From assembly GCA_015064555.1 (NCBI GenBank), contig SVRZ01000002.1:1-64000 (forward strand): a stretch of 64,000 bases of DNA. The letters run 5' to 3'. Origin of the DNA: Oscillospiraceae bacterium (GTDB lineage: Bacteria > Bacillota > Clostridia > Oscillospirales > CAG-272). The notes below the pieces were generated by a model that saw only the letters and a list, made by a program, of their open reading frames with translations, had not been told where the DNA came from and made no database searches. Position numbers and translations under genes: made by a program. This document shows positions 8,122 to 16,947 of this stretch, piece after piece (the stretch's first letter is position 1; each line of letters starts with the position of its first letter).

Positions 8122-8150
8122 TTGACAAAAAAATATATATATTGTATACT
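8122..8150 (+). promoter_or_regulatory. Promoter of the LRR/HprK-like/BY-kinase operon
   Basis: TTGACA (8122-8127), 17-base A/T spacer, TATACT (8145-8150); start codon 45 bases downstream with GGAG before it. Confidence 0.8.
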
Positions 8151-8194
8151 TATTTGGTATAGGGCTGAAAATGCTCTTTTGAAACGGAGAAAAT

Positions 8195-11095
8195 ATGAAA
8201 AAGCTTTTGAAACCGAAATATATAATTATTTTCGGCTGTCTGTGTCTTATACTCGCATCGGCTCTTGTCGTATCGCTCACGCGGCCCGATAAGCCGACAC
8301 CCGAGAGGACGGTCTATCTCCACGGCGATTTCGAATACGTTGTAAGAGAAGACGGCAGACTTGAAATAACCAAATACATAGGAACGGATACCGAAATTAA
8401 CGTTCCGTCCGCAATAAGCGGAAAAACGGTTGCATCCATAGGTACGGATGCGTTTTCAAAGTCAAAGATACGTACGGTCTATCTCGGTGCCTTTACCGAG
8501 ACTGTCGGTGATTATGCATTTGCCGCCTGCACCAAGCTGAAGGAGGTCTCCTTCTCAGCCGAGACTATCAGCATCGGCAGAGGTGCATTTGCCGATTGCA
8601 CCGCTCTTGAAGAGATCGAGCTATCCTCGGGGCTTACCTCGATAGGCGAATATGCATTTTCGGGATGCTCGGCTCTCAAGGCAGCCGTCATTCCCGAGAA
8701 GGTTATCTCGATAGGCGAGGGAGCATACAGCGGTTGCCTTTCGCTCACCTCTATAGATATGGCGGCATCCTCGCTTTCCATAGGCGCATCGGCATTCCGC
8801 GGATGTGAAAGGCTCACCGAGCTTCGGGATAACGGAGGTATAGTTTCGATAGGAGATCTTGCATTTGCAGATTGCAAGGCGCTTGTATCGGTGGAGCTTG
8901 GCGCGGGTATTGAGAGGCTCAGCCATCTGGCGTTTGAAGGCTCACCGAAGCTCGCATCGGTATCGATATCTCCCGAAAACAAGAATTTTGAGGTGATCGG
9001 CTCTGCCGTTTTTGATAAATCAGCCGCGATGCTTTTGCTTTTGCCTCGTGCCGCAAAGACAGAGGTGCTGACGGTTCCCGATTACGTTCGTCATATAGCG
9101 CCGTATGCGCTTGTTGGAAATCAATCGATTAATACCGTGTCGCTACCCGACGGGCTTCTTACGATCGGAGTCTATGCCTTTGACGGATGCTCGAAGCTTA
9201 AGACGGTAAATATTCCAAAAAGCGTTACCGATATAGGCTGTTACGCTTTCTACGGAACAGAATATTATAAATCCCTGACCGACGAGATGACCGTGGTTGG
9301 TGACGGTGTGCTGATAAAGTACAACACCCCGATAAACAGTTACGGTGACTATTATAAAACGGAATATACCGACGTTGTTATGAAGGACACCGACAAGGGC
9401 GGCAGGGTTCCCGTGGGCGTGGCGGTCACAATACCCGAAGGAGTAAAAAGAATATCCTCCGCATTTTCATCGAATATTGATATCCGCAGAGTTGATATCC
9501 ACGGCGGTGTTTCGGTCATATCGGACAGCGCCTTTGAGGGTGTTACCTATCTCACCGAGCTCAATATAGCTAAGGGAGTCAGCCATATAGGAGTACGCGC
9601 ATTCTCATATTGCCGTGCGCTCATATCCCTGACCTTGCCCGATAGCGTAAAGACTGTTGGCGAGTATGCCTTTGAGGGCTGCGAGGGATTACGCACAGTA
9701 TCCCTGCCTCCGAGTATAGGAAGCATCTCGCGTGCTATGTTCTCCGAGTGCATTTCGCTTGAGAGCATAGTGATCCCCGAGGGAATAACAGAGATCGGCG
9801 CAAACGCATTCTACAAAGCGAGAGCACTTCGCAATATCACTCTTCCCGAAACTCTTGTCAAAATCGGTAAAAACGCGTTTATAATGACGGCATTTGAAAC
9901 CTTCACTATTCCCGATTCGGTTACCGAGGTAGGCGAGTGCATACTTTCCGAGGCACCGAAGCTTGAAGCTCTCGTTCTCGGAAAGGGTCTTTCCGAGATA
10001 CCGGTAGGAATCTGTCTGGGTGCACCGAAGCTTTCAAAGATCATTCTGCCGGAGGGATACGCCTCTGTCGGTGACGATGCCTTTGCTGATTGCATAAGTC
10101 TAATTTCGCTCGAGCTTCCGAGCAGTATTACAAATATAGGCTCTGCGGCATTCTTCGGATGCAGAGCGCTCGAATCCCTGAGAGCTGACGGCATTGTTTC
10201 GGTAGGAGAAGGAGCATTCCGGAGCTGTGATAAGCTTTCCGTATTCAAGCTTCCGAAAACCGTCAGGTCGATCGGTGCCTCCGCCTTTCGCGATTGCGTT
10301 CTCATAGACGGATTTGACCTTTCCGGAGTGAGAACGATAGGTGAATATGCCTTTTACGGATGCTCCTCGCTGACGTCTGCAGACCTCTCGTCGGTTGAGC
10401 ATTATATACCTGACAATCTGTTTTCCGCCTGTGAGTCGCTGACCGAAATAAAGCTTTCGGACAGTATCGTAAAGATCGGCAACGGCGCATTTCACAGTAC
10501 ACTTATAAAAGAGATATCCCTTCCCGATGCACTCCGCTATATAGAAAGCAGTGCGTTTATAAACTGCGTATATCTTGAGCGCGTGGACTTCGATTCATCG
10601 CTTGTATATATCGGTGTCAGCGCCTTTTCATACTGTGAAAGGCTCACAGAGGCAATATTCCCCGATTCGCTTGAAACGATAAGCGAAAAGGCATTTGAAA
10701 GCTGTCCGTCACTTACAACCGTCAGAATGGGCGATAACGTAAGGACGATAGGTCCTTCGGCATTTTACTATTGCTCAAGGCTCTCCGAGCTTCGGCTTTC
10801 GTCCTCTCTCTCCGAGATCCCCGATCTGGCATTTTCAAATTGCTATCAGCTCTCCTGGCTGATAATACCTCGCGGAATAAGGGCGATAGGACAGTCGGCA
10901 TTCTATTCCTGCGTAAACCTTGTCAGAGTGGATATGGCATCAGACCTGCGCGAGATACGCACCAATGCATTCTCGGGCTGTAAGGCTCTCAAGTACGTGG
11001 ATTACCGCGGCACGCGCGCAGAATTCGAGACCGTGACCTTCTATTCGGGAAATGACGAATTAAGGTCGGCATCACTTACGGAGGTGGCGGAATGA
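8195..11095 (+). CDS. BspA-like leucine-rich repeat (LRR_5) surface protein
   Basis: A 966-residue protein. A short basic start is followed by one hydrophobic helix (about 9-28, IIIFGCLCLILASALVVSL) with no clean lipobox, so it is either a signal peptide or a membrane anchor. From about residue 60 to the end it is built of 22-24-residue LRR_5 units of the form IGxxAFxGCxxLxxVxLPxx. It ends with a cap (VDYRGTRAEFE, then SGNDELRSASL) like the ends of the other two LRR proteins here. BspA-type proteins are typically adhesins. It is the first gene of an operon and overlaps the next start (ATGA at 11092-11095), an unusual coupling of a surface LRR protein to cytosolic kinases. Confidence 0.9.
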   Translation: MKKLLKPKYIIIFGCLCLILASALVVSLTRPDKPTPERTVYLHGDFEYVVREDGRLEITKYIGTDTEINVPSAISGKTVASIGTDAFSKSKIRTVYLGAFTETVGDYAFAACTKLKEVSFSAETISIGRGAFADCTALEEIELSSGLTSIGEYAFSGCSALKAAVIPEKVISIGEGAYSGCLSLTSIDMAASSLSIGASAFRGCERLTELRDNGGIVSIGDLAFADCKALVSVELGAGIERLSHLAFEGSPKLASVSISPENKNFEVIGSAVFDKSAAMLLLLPRAAKTEVLTVPDYVRHIAPYALVGNQSINTVSLPDGLLTIGVYAFDGCSKLKTVNIPKSVTDIGCYAFYGTEYYKSLTDEMTVVGDGVLIKYNTPINSYGDYYKTEYTDVVMKDTDKGGRVPVGVAVTIPEGVKRISSAFSSNIDIRRVDIHGGVSVISDSAFEGVTYLTELNIAKGVSHIGVRAFSYCRALISLTLPDSVKTVGEYAFEGCEGLRTVSLPPSIGSISRAMFSECISLESIVIPEGITEIGANAFYKARALRNITLPETLVKIGKNAFIMTAFETFTIPDSVTEVGECILSEAPKLEALVLGKGLSEIPVGICLGAPKLSKIILPEGYASVGDDAFADCISLISLELPSSITNIGSAAFFGCRALESLRADGIVSVGEGAFRSCDKLSVFKLPKTVRSIGASAFRDCVLIDGFDLSGVRTIGEYAFYGCSSLTSADLSSVEHYIPDNLFSACESLTEIKLSDSIVKIGNGAFHSTLIKEISLPDALRYIESSAFINCVYLERVDFDSSLVYIGVSAFSYCERLTEAIFPDSLETISEKAFESCPSLTTVRMGDNVRTIGPSAFYYCSRLSELRLSSSLSEIPDLAFSNCYQLSWLIIPRGIRAIGQSAFYSCVNLVRVDMASDLREIRTNAFSGCKALKYVDYRGTRAEFETVTFYSGNDELRSASLTEVAE

Positions 11096-11805
11096 TAAGA
11101 ATATCGGTAGCAGATCTCATAATAGAGCTCGATAATAGATACGGCTACGTAAAAGATCTCGCGCGAGATTATATAACGGAGTCCGTGGGTGAATCTCACC
11201 TTACCGTTTCTGCTTCGGATACGGATATCCGTCTTGAGGCAGAGGCGAGCGATATTCCTCATAGCCCGGGATACCTTGAAAGTATAGTTCTTTACAGAGA
11301 GATAGCCGAGAGGCTTCCTCGCTTTGATGCATTCGTCTTTCACGGAGCCGTCATAGCTCTTGACGGAGCGGCGTATGCGGTCACCGCAAGGAGCGGTGTC
11401 GGAAAGACCACGCACCTCCGTCTTTGGATGAAGGCTTTCGGAGATAGGGTGCATATCCTGAACGGAGATAAACCGATACTCAGGATAATAGACGGCAGGG
11501 TTTACGCCTGCGGAACTCCATGGCGCGGAAAGGAAAACTACGGAGTTCCCGAGATGCTTCCGTTGGAAGGCATTGCATTTCTCGAGCGCGGAGAAGAAAA
11601 TTCGGCAAGAAGGATAACGGTAGGAGAGGGACTTATAAGGTTTGTATCTCAGATATATGTACCGCGAATGCCCTCCTCGGCTTCGATGGCACTCTCCGTT
11701 GCAAACAGAATAATATCATCTGTACCTCTTTACGAGCTTCGTGCCAATATGGATATATCGGCGGCGACCGTTGCTTATGATGCATTTACGAAAAAAACAA
11801 ATTGA
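11092..11805 (+). CDS. HprK/PEPCK-like P-loop protein
   Basis: A 237-residue protein resembling the C-terminal kinase domain of HPr kinase/phosphorylase. After about 80 residues of a different N-terminal domain come FHGAVIALDG, the Walker A ARSGVGKTTHLRLW (P-loop lysine at about 105), LNGDKPIL with the acidic residue expected in the HprK/PEPCK fold (about 126), and GTPWRGKENYG near 141-151. The true HprK signature and its N-terminal domain are absent, so this is a relative with another substrate. Its start overlaps the LRR stop and it lies 13 bases before the BY-kinase gene, so it is firmly in this operon. A kinase or phosphotransferase role linked to surface polymer or LRR protein is inferred. 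Confidence 0.75.
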   Translation: MIRISVADLIIELDNRYGYVKDLARDYITESVGESHLTVSASDTDIRLEAEASDIPHSPGYLESIVLYREIAERLPRFDAFVFHGAVIALDGAAYAVTARSGVGKTTHLRLWMKAFGDRVHILNGDKPILRIIDGRVYACGTPWRGKENYGVPEMLPLEGIAFLERGEENSARRITVGEGLIRFVSQIYVPRMPSSASMALSVANRIISSVPLYELRANMDISAATVAYDAFTKKTN

Positions 11806-11818
11806 AAGGACATAAAAA

Positions 11819-13312
11819 ATGGAAAACAAAAACCTAGAAAAGGAAATCACCTTTGCCGATCTTTGGAAGGTGTTTAAAAAATCTATCGTATTTATGCTGA
11901 TAGCAGCGGTGCTTTTCGGCTCGGTCGGTGTGGCTTACTCGCTGTTGATCGACGAGCCGGAATATAAGGCTACGGCGACCTTCTGGGTAAATAACACCTC
12001 ATCCGATTACGATTACACCTCTCAGGCTCAGACCTCTGCGGCTGTATCTATCGCATCCAGCTGTGTTTATCTCGCATCCACAGATATCGTTGTACGTCGT
12101 GCCGTTCAGGATTACGATCTTACCAATAAGCTTAAATCAAAGGGAGAGGATGCCTGCGTCAAGGAAGTCATGAAGATGATAAATGCGCGTCAGGTTGATA
12201 AGGAAACTGTAATATTCAGCGTTACCGTAACCTCAGACCACAGAGTAAAGACCTTCGAGGTAATAAACGCAATACAGGGCGTTATGCCTCTTGTTCCTCC
12301 AGAGCTTCTCGGACTCAAGCAGAATGAGGATAATGCGCCTATGATTGCACTGATCGGACCTGTCACCGGACTTGCGGCAGTATCCGAGGTAAAGACATCG
12401 GCTGCGGTAGTGGCAATTATATGCGCCTTTGTCGGAGCACTCGCGGTATACGCGTTCTTCTTTGTACGCGATCTTCTTGACAAGCTTGTTCACGATGAGA
12501 ACACTATCAAGGAAGCAGTCAACTATCCTATTGTGGGCGCAATTCCCACGTGGGGCAACGGAGAGGCTGCTAAAAAGAAAATCTCCACCTTCAAAAAAGG
12601 ACCGGTTATTGCCGTAAGAAATTACGAGGACAAGCTCCTTTCACCCGATTCGCCCTTCTTCGTTACAGAGGCATTCAATACCCTCAGAACGAATTTCATC
12701 TATTCGGCTGCAGCTACAAAAAATCCCGTATTTGCCATTACAAGCGAATCGGCAGGCGTCGGAAAGACGGTTATCAGCTCTAATCTTGCTTTGGCACTTG
12801 CGAATATGGGCAAGCGCGTGCTTCTCGTTGAGAGCGATATGAGATGCCCTTCCTTTAACAAGGTATTCGGTGAGAAGCCCGAGCATGGGCTTTCCGAGCT
12901 TCTTGCAGGAATAGTGAGCGATACAAAGAGCGTCGTTCATTCTTACAAGGAAACAACGCTTGATGTTATTTTCTGCGGTCAGATTCCCCCTAACCCCTCT
13001 GAGCTTCTTTCCGGATACAGAATGCAGGAGCTTCTCGATGAGTGGAAGGGAACATATGATTACATACTTCTCGATATGCCGCCTATCGGCGAGGTCTTTG
13101 ATGCCGGTGCGGTCTCCGCATTTGTAAACGGATATATTCTTGCTGTAAGATGCAATTATTCCAATGTGAACAGCGTGAAGGGTGCAGTTGATGCTATAGA
13201 ATCGGTCAACGGTAACATACTCGGTGTTATAGTTAACGATATCGATCCCAAGTCGCGCGGAAATCACAAGTACGGATATTACGAGAAAAATCATGATAGA
13301 CAGGCGTTTTGA
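11819..13312 (+). CDS. BY-kinase fused to Wzz-like membrane domain (polysaccharide tyrosine autokinase)
   Basis: A 497-residue membrane protein that regulates chain length or export of exopolysaccharide in known relatives. It has a chain-length-determinant (Wzz) N-terminus with transmembrane helices at about 22-44 and 194-216, then a cytosolic CpsD/CapB-type kinase: EAFNTLRTNF (284-293), Walker A SESAGVGKT (309-317), Walker A' LLVESDMR (335-342, with Glu where the first Asp is usual) and Walker B YILLDMPP (415-422). The tail has only three tyrosines (KYGYYEKN), fewer than typical. Adaptor and kinase are on one chain, as in proteobacterial enzymes. No glycosyltransferase genes are adjacent, which is odd for this family. 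Confidence 0.88.
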   Translation: MENKNLEKEITFADLWKVFKKSIVFMLIAAVLFGSVGVAYSLLIDEPEYKATATFWVNNTSSDYDYTSQAQTSAAVSIASSCVYLASTDIVVRRAVQDYDLTNKLKSKGEDACVKEVMKMINARQVDKETVIFSVTVTSDHRVKTFEVINAIQGVMPLVPPELLGLKQNEDNAPMIALIGPVTGLAAVSEVKTSAAVVAIICAFVGALAVYAFFFVRDLLDKLVHDENTIKEAVNYPIVGAIPTWGNGEAAKKKISTFKKGPVIAVRNYEDKLLSPDSPFFVTEAFNTLRTNFIYSAAATKNPVFAITSESAGVGKTVISSNLALALANMGKRVLLVESDMRCPSFNKVFGEKPEHGLSELLAGIVSDTKSVVHSYKETTLDVIFCGQIPPNPSELLSGYRMQELLDEWKGTYDYILLDMPPIGEVFDAGAVSAFVNGYILAVRCNYSNVNSVKGAVDAIESVNGNILGVIVNDIDPKSRGNHKYGYYEKNHDRQAF

Positions 13313-14027
13313 TAACGCACGATATGCCGTCCTCGCTGAAATCGGCAGCGAGGACGGCATAGGAACTTATATGGAGCGCTCGCTCCACAAAATACTCAAG
13401 TTCTATCTTGAACCGGACGAGAGCTTCCATGAGATAAAGGTCAATGGAAGCATTGCGGATATAAAAAAAGGGGACGAGATAATCGAAATACAGACGCGAA
13501 GCATGTCACGGCTCCTTCCCAAGCTCGAAAAATTTCTTCCTGACCATAAAGTAACCGTTGTATACCCCTTGGATCATACTAAGTATATAAGGTGGATAGA
13601 TAAGAAAACGGGAGAAACGACCGAACGCAGAAAAAGTCCGAAGAGTGCTACTGTATTTGACAGTGTTTACGAGCTTTATAATATACGAAGGTTTATAGGC
13701 GACCGAAATCTTTCTTTAAAGCTTATATTTCTCAACGTAGAGGAATACAGGTACAGAAATGAAATGGCATTCGGGAAAAGACGGAATAAGGTACGTGCCG
13801 AGCGTATACCAACGTCGATCGAGTATGCGGTGGATATCCGCGAGCCGGACGATTACCGTATATTCATCCCAAATGGGCTTGCGGATCATTTCTCGGTGGC
13901 GGATTTCAACCGTGCCGTAGGCGGCAGGTTTTCATACGGATACAGCGCGATCTCCATTCTGCGCGCGGCAGGGCTTGTCGATGACGGTGAGCGCATCGGC
14001 AGAAGCATAAAATATAAATTGAAATAA
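13293..14027 (+). CDS. Uncharacterised protein with PD-(D/E)XK-like core and winged-helix C-terminus
   Basis: A 244-residue protein, not a recognised named family. Residues 25-92 follow the order of a PD-(D/E)XK nuclease core: helix with Glu28, strand HEIKVNGSIADI with Asp56, strand IIEIQTRS with Glu65 and Gln67 (Gln in place of Lys), a helix RLLPKLEKFL and a strand VTVVYPL. The C-terminal 60 residues (FSVADFNRAVGGRFSYGYSA, then ILRAAGLVD) look like a winged helix. It overlaps the BY-kinase gene by 20 bases, with a weak ribosome-binding site, so translation is probably coupled. Nuclease activity is inference; it could be a non-catalytic member of the fold. Confidence 0.7.
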   Translation: MIDRRFDNARYAVLAEIGSEDGIGTYMERSLHKILKFYLEPDESFHEIKVNGSIADIKKGDEIIEIQTRSMSRLLPKLEKFLPDHKVTVVYPLDHTKYIRWIDKKTGETTERRKSPKSATVFDSVYELYNIRRFIGDRNLSLKLIFLNVEEYRYRNEMAFGKRRNKVRAERIPTSIEYAVDIREPDDYRIFIPNGLADHFSVADFNRAVGGRFSYGYSAISILRAAGLVDDGERIGRSIKYKLK

Positions 14028-14082
14028 AGCTATCGGCTTGCAAAACCGCGAAAATGCAAACAAATGTTATAAAATAAGCCGA

Positions 14083-14129
14083 TCAACGGCACAAATGCGT
14101 ATCTTTCAGCATTTGTGCCGTTGATTTTC
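14083..14129. terminator. Bidirectional terminator between the kinase operon and mgl
   Basis: TCAACGGCACAAATGC (14083-14098) pairs with GCATTTGTGCCGTTGA (14109-14124), followed by TTTTC. Confidence 0.8.
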
Positions 14130-14147
14130 ACAATCGGATAATTCCTT

Positions 14148-14261
14148 TTATCTGAGAGCTGCAAAGGCTATTATAAGCGGGATCGCCGCCGACAAAACCG
14201 CAACTGCCGCATTAAGAACGCGCTCGGATATATGCACTCCATCGTATATATTCTTTTTCAA
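14148..14261 (-). CDS. 37-residue single-helix membrane peptide at the end of the mgl operon (TTG start)
   Basis: A tiny frame that begins with TTG at 14259-14261, preceded by AAGGAG seven bases upstream, and ends at TAA 14148-14150. It encodes a charged head (KKNIYDGVHISERVLN) and one hydrophobic helix (AAVAVLSAAIPLIIAFAAL) ending in Arg. It lies 11 bases after the permease stop and before the operon terminator. The clean ribosome-binding site, helix and position support a real gene, perhaps an accessory of the permease. The function is unknown. Confidence 0.55.
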   Translation of the reverse strand: MKKNIYDGVHISERVLNAAVAVLSAAIPLIIAFAALR

Positions 14262-14272
14262 TGGTCTGCTCC

Positions 14273-15388
14273 TTATCTTTTGGCAAGATATTTTCTCATA
14301 TCTATAGCACAGGCGAGAAGGATTATAAGTCCTTTGATTATATAGAGAAGATTCTGATCTACCGAGAGAAAATTAAGTCCCACGAATATTATCTGCAAGA
14401 GCAGAACACCGATGACAACGCCGCCGATCTTACCCGTACCGCCAACAAAGGAAACTCCGCCGATAACGCAGGCGGCGATGGCATCGCTTTCGTAATTAAG
14501 ACCGGTATAGGATGCACTTGAGCCTATACGCGCACCCTCGATAAATCCGGTTATGCCATACATTATTCCCGCGAGCACAAAAACTCCGACCACCGTGCGG
14601 AATACGTTAACACCCGATACGTGTGCCGCCTCCTCGTTTGATCCGATGGCAAACATATTTCTTCCGAAGACGGTTTTGTTCCATACGATCCACATAACCG
14701 CCGTCAGTATTACCGAATACAGAACGTATCTCGGGATGGCTATTCCGCTGATGCGGAAGAGCGGCCCCGCGATAAAGGAGAGGTATGACTGATCCAGTCC
14801 CGAAAGAGTCTGTCCGCCGTTATTTCCTATCTGCAGGTAAAGGAGTATAAGCCCATATATTATCAGCTGAGTGGAAAGGGTAACTATGAATGGGTGAAGC
14901 TTGAATTTTGCAACGAAGAATCCGTTGACCAGTCCTATTACAGCACCTGTAGCGACTACCGCCGCGATGACCAGAGGTATCGGAACAGGATCGAGAGAGG
15001 GGAAGATTTTTGATGCATATCCCGCGCTCTGAAGCAATGACGCGCTTATACATGCGGTAAGACCGACGGCGCGCCCTGCGGAAATATCGGTTCCCGTAAG
15101 AACGATCGCTCCCGCGATACCTAATGCTATCGGCAGTCTTGCTGCGGTCAGGGAAATTATGTTAACGATGGATGCCGCAGACAAAAATCTCGGCTTCAGT
15201 ATAGCTATTATGACTATAGCCAGCGTGATCATAATAAACATCGCATTGTTCAGCACTGCATCCGTAACCGTCCGTCTTTTGTCCTCCGGGGAAAGCGCAT
15301 TGAAGGACGACACTCTTTCCTTTACCTGACTTCCCATGCCGTGAAACGCGCCGCGTATCCTTTCAAGACCTCCGTTTTTTTCTTTCAT
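14273..15388 (-). CDS. mglC: Galactose/methylgalactoside ABC transporter permease
   Basis: A 371-residue inner-membrane permease of the RbsC/MglC family (BPD_transp_2), with about nine or ten hydrophobic helices. Visible family segments are LPIALGIAGAIVLTGTDIS, SAGRAVGLTA, KLHPFIVTLSTQLIIYGL, FAIGSNEEAAHVSGVNV and CVIGGVSFVGGTGKIGGVVI. The start has GGAG upstream. It follows the ATPase gene by 56 bases in the order mglB-mglA-mglC. With that binding protein and ATPase it should import galactose or a related monosaccharide using ATP. Confidence 0.92.
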   Translation of the reverse strand: MKEKNGGLERIRGAFHGMGSQVKERVSSFNALSPEDKRRTVTDAVLNNAMFIMITLAIVIIAILKPRFLSAASIVNIISLTAARLPIALGIAGAIVLTGTDISAGRAVGLTACISASLLQSAGYASKIFPSLDPVPIPLVIAAVVATGAVIGLVNGFFVAKFKLHPFIVTLSTQLIIYGLILLYLQIGNNGGQTLSGLDQSYLSFIAGPLFRISGIAIPRYVLYSVILTAVMWIVWNKTVFGRNMFAIGSNEEAAHVSGVNVFRTVVGVFVLAGIMYGITGFIEGARIGSSASYTGLNYESDAIAACVIGGVSFVGGTGKIGGVVIGVLLLQIIFVGLNFLSVDQNLLYIIKGLIILLACAIDMRKYLAKR

Positions 15389-15444
15389 AAATGCTCCGTT
15401 CAGATACGGGGAGCGGAGGCATAAGCCCCGATCCCCATATCGGG

Positions 15445-16947
15445 TTAAATATATTTTGTGGCGAGCGTTATAATGCTCTCCTGGCTTGCGCCTCTGTCCA
15501 CCGTGCCTGCTGCACGACCGTTGCTCATAACCATTATTCTGTCGCAGAGTCCCAGCAACTCGGGCATCTCGGAGGACACGAGAATAACGCCTCTTCCCGA
15601 TTCGGCAAGCTCGTTGATCAGTGCGTATATCTCATACCTCGCCCCAACGTCTATACCTCTTGTCGGCTCATCGAGCAGAAGGACGGTAGGCGACGTCAGC
15701 AGCCAACGTGCGAATATAACCTTCTGCTGATTTCCTCCCGAGAGCGAGCGTATCTTGGTATGCATATCCGGGGCTCTTACCTTAAGTCTTTTCATATATT
15801 CGGTGGTCGAGCTGCGCATCAGCTTCTCCGAGATCAGAGGACCGCGCCGAAAGCCCTTAAGAGAGGATATTACGGTATTTTCCTTTATATCGAGAATACC
15901 GAAAATTCCGCCTGCCCGCCTTTCCTCTGTGACCATGGCAAATCCGTTTCTTATAGCCTCGCCCGGAGTGCGGTTATATATATTCTTTCCCGACAGACGG
16001 ATCTCTCCGCCCGATCGCCGGGATAACCCGAACAATGCCTCGAGCAGCTCTGTGCGTCCCGAGCCGTCCAGCCCTGCGATCCCGAGTATTTCGCCTTTGC
16101 GGAGCGAGAACGAAACGTCGTTAAGATGGCTGTACTCGCCCGATAGCCCTGTAACCGACAGGAGGATATCATCTTTCGGAGGCGTTGCACGCGCCGGATA
16201 TCGCTCGGAAAGCTCGCGCCCGACCATAAGGCGTATTATTTCATCTGTGGTTATATCAGAGGCGGATCGGGTTGCTATATGACGTCCGTCACGCATGACA
16301 GTTACCTCATCGGATATTCTCAGTATTTCGTTCATTTTATGAGATATATATATTATTCCGCATCCGTCGGAGCGAAGCCGTTCTATTATCCCGAACAGCC
16401 GCTCCGCCTCCTCCTCTCCCAAGGATGAGGTCGGCTCATCGAATACGATTATCCTTGCGCCGTATGATACGGCTCGCGCGATCTCCACCATCTGACGGTC
16501 TGATACCGAAAGGCGCTCTGTGAGTGCCTCGGGATCGATATCAATGCCTAGCGCATCAAATATTTCTCCGGTCTTTTCAATCATCTGCCGCTTCGATATA
16601 AACGGAAGAGCATCGATCGGACGCGGAAATCTTCCGAGCCACATATTCTCGGCAACCGTAAGCTTCAGAGCCTGATTGAGCTCCTGATGCACCATTGCTA
16701 TTCCGAGTGAGAGAGCTTCCTTCGAGGAGCGCGGAGAGATAGGCTCGCCGTTAAGGAATATCTCTCCCTCCTCATGCGTATAAACTCCGAAAAGGCATTT
16801 CATAAGCGTTGATTTTCCTGCGCCGTTCTCGCCCATAAGGGCATGAACCGTACCTGCTTTTACGTGGAGCCTTGCGCCGTCAAGCGCGCGCACACCGGGA
16901 AAACTCTTTGAAATGTTCTCCATCCTCAAGAGAATGCCTTCGCTCAT
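15445..16947 (-). CDS. mglA: Galactose-type sugar ABC transporter, duplicated ATP-binding subunit
   Basis: A 500-residue cytosolic ATPase with two ABC domains. The first has Walker A GENGAGKST (about 39-47), signature LSVSDRQMVEIARA and Walker B IIVFDEPTSSL. The second has a degenerate Walker A GLDGSGRTEL, as usual in the MglA/RbsA family, signature LSGGNQQKVIFARWL and Walker B VLLLDEPTRGID. Its start overlaps the binding-protein stop (16944-16947, ATGA). It powers uptake by the neighbouring permease. Confidence 0.94.
   Translation of the reverse strand: MSEGILLRMENISKSFPGVRALDGARLHVKAGTVHALMGENGAGKSTLMKCLFGVYTHEEGEIFLNGEPISPRSSKEALSLGIAMVHQELNQALKLTVAENMWLGRFPRPIDALPFISKRQMIEKTGEIFDALGIDIDPEALTERLSVSDRQMVEIARAVSYGARIIVFDEPTSSLGEEEAERLFGIIERLRSDGCGIIYISHKMNEILRISDEVTVMRDGRHIATRSASDITTDEIIRLMVGRELSERYPARATPPKDDILLSVTGLSGEYSHLNDVSFSLRKGEILGIAGLDGSGRTELLEALFGLSRRSGGEIRLSGKNIYNRTPGEAIRNGFAMVTEERRAGGIFGILDIKENTVISSLKGFRRGPLISEKLMRSSTTEYMKRLKVRAPDMHTKIRSLSGGNQQKVIFARWLLTSPTVLLLDEPTRGIDVGARYEIYALINELAESGRGVILVSSEMPELLGLCDRIMVMSNGRAAGTVDRGASQESIITLATKYI

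Noticed and set aside
11819-14027. A capsule biosynthesis locus
   Set aside because: Apart from the BY-kinase there are no glycosyltransferases, Wzx/Wzy or sugar-nucleotide genes nearby.
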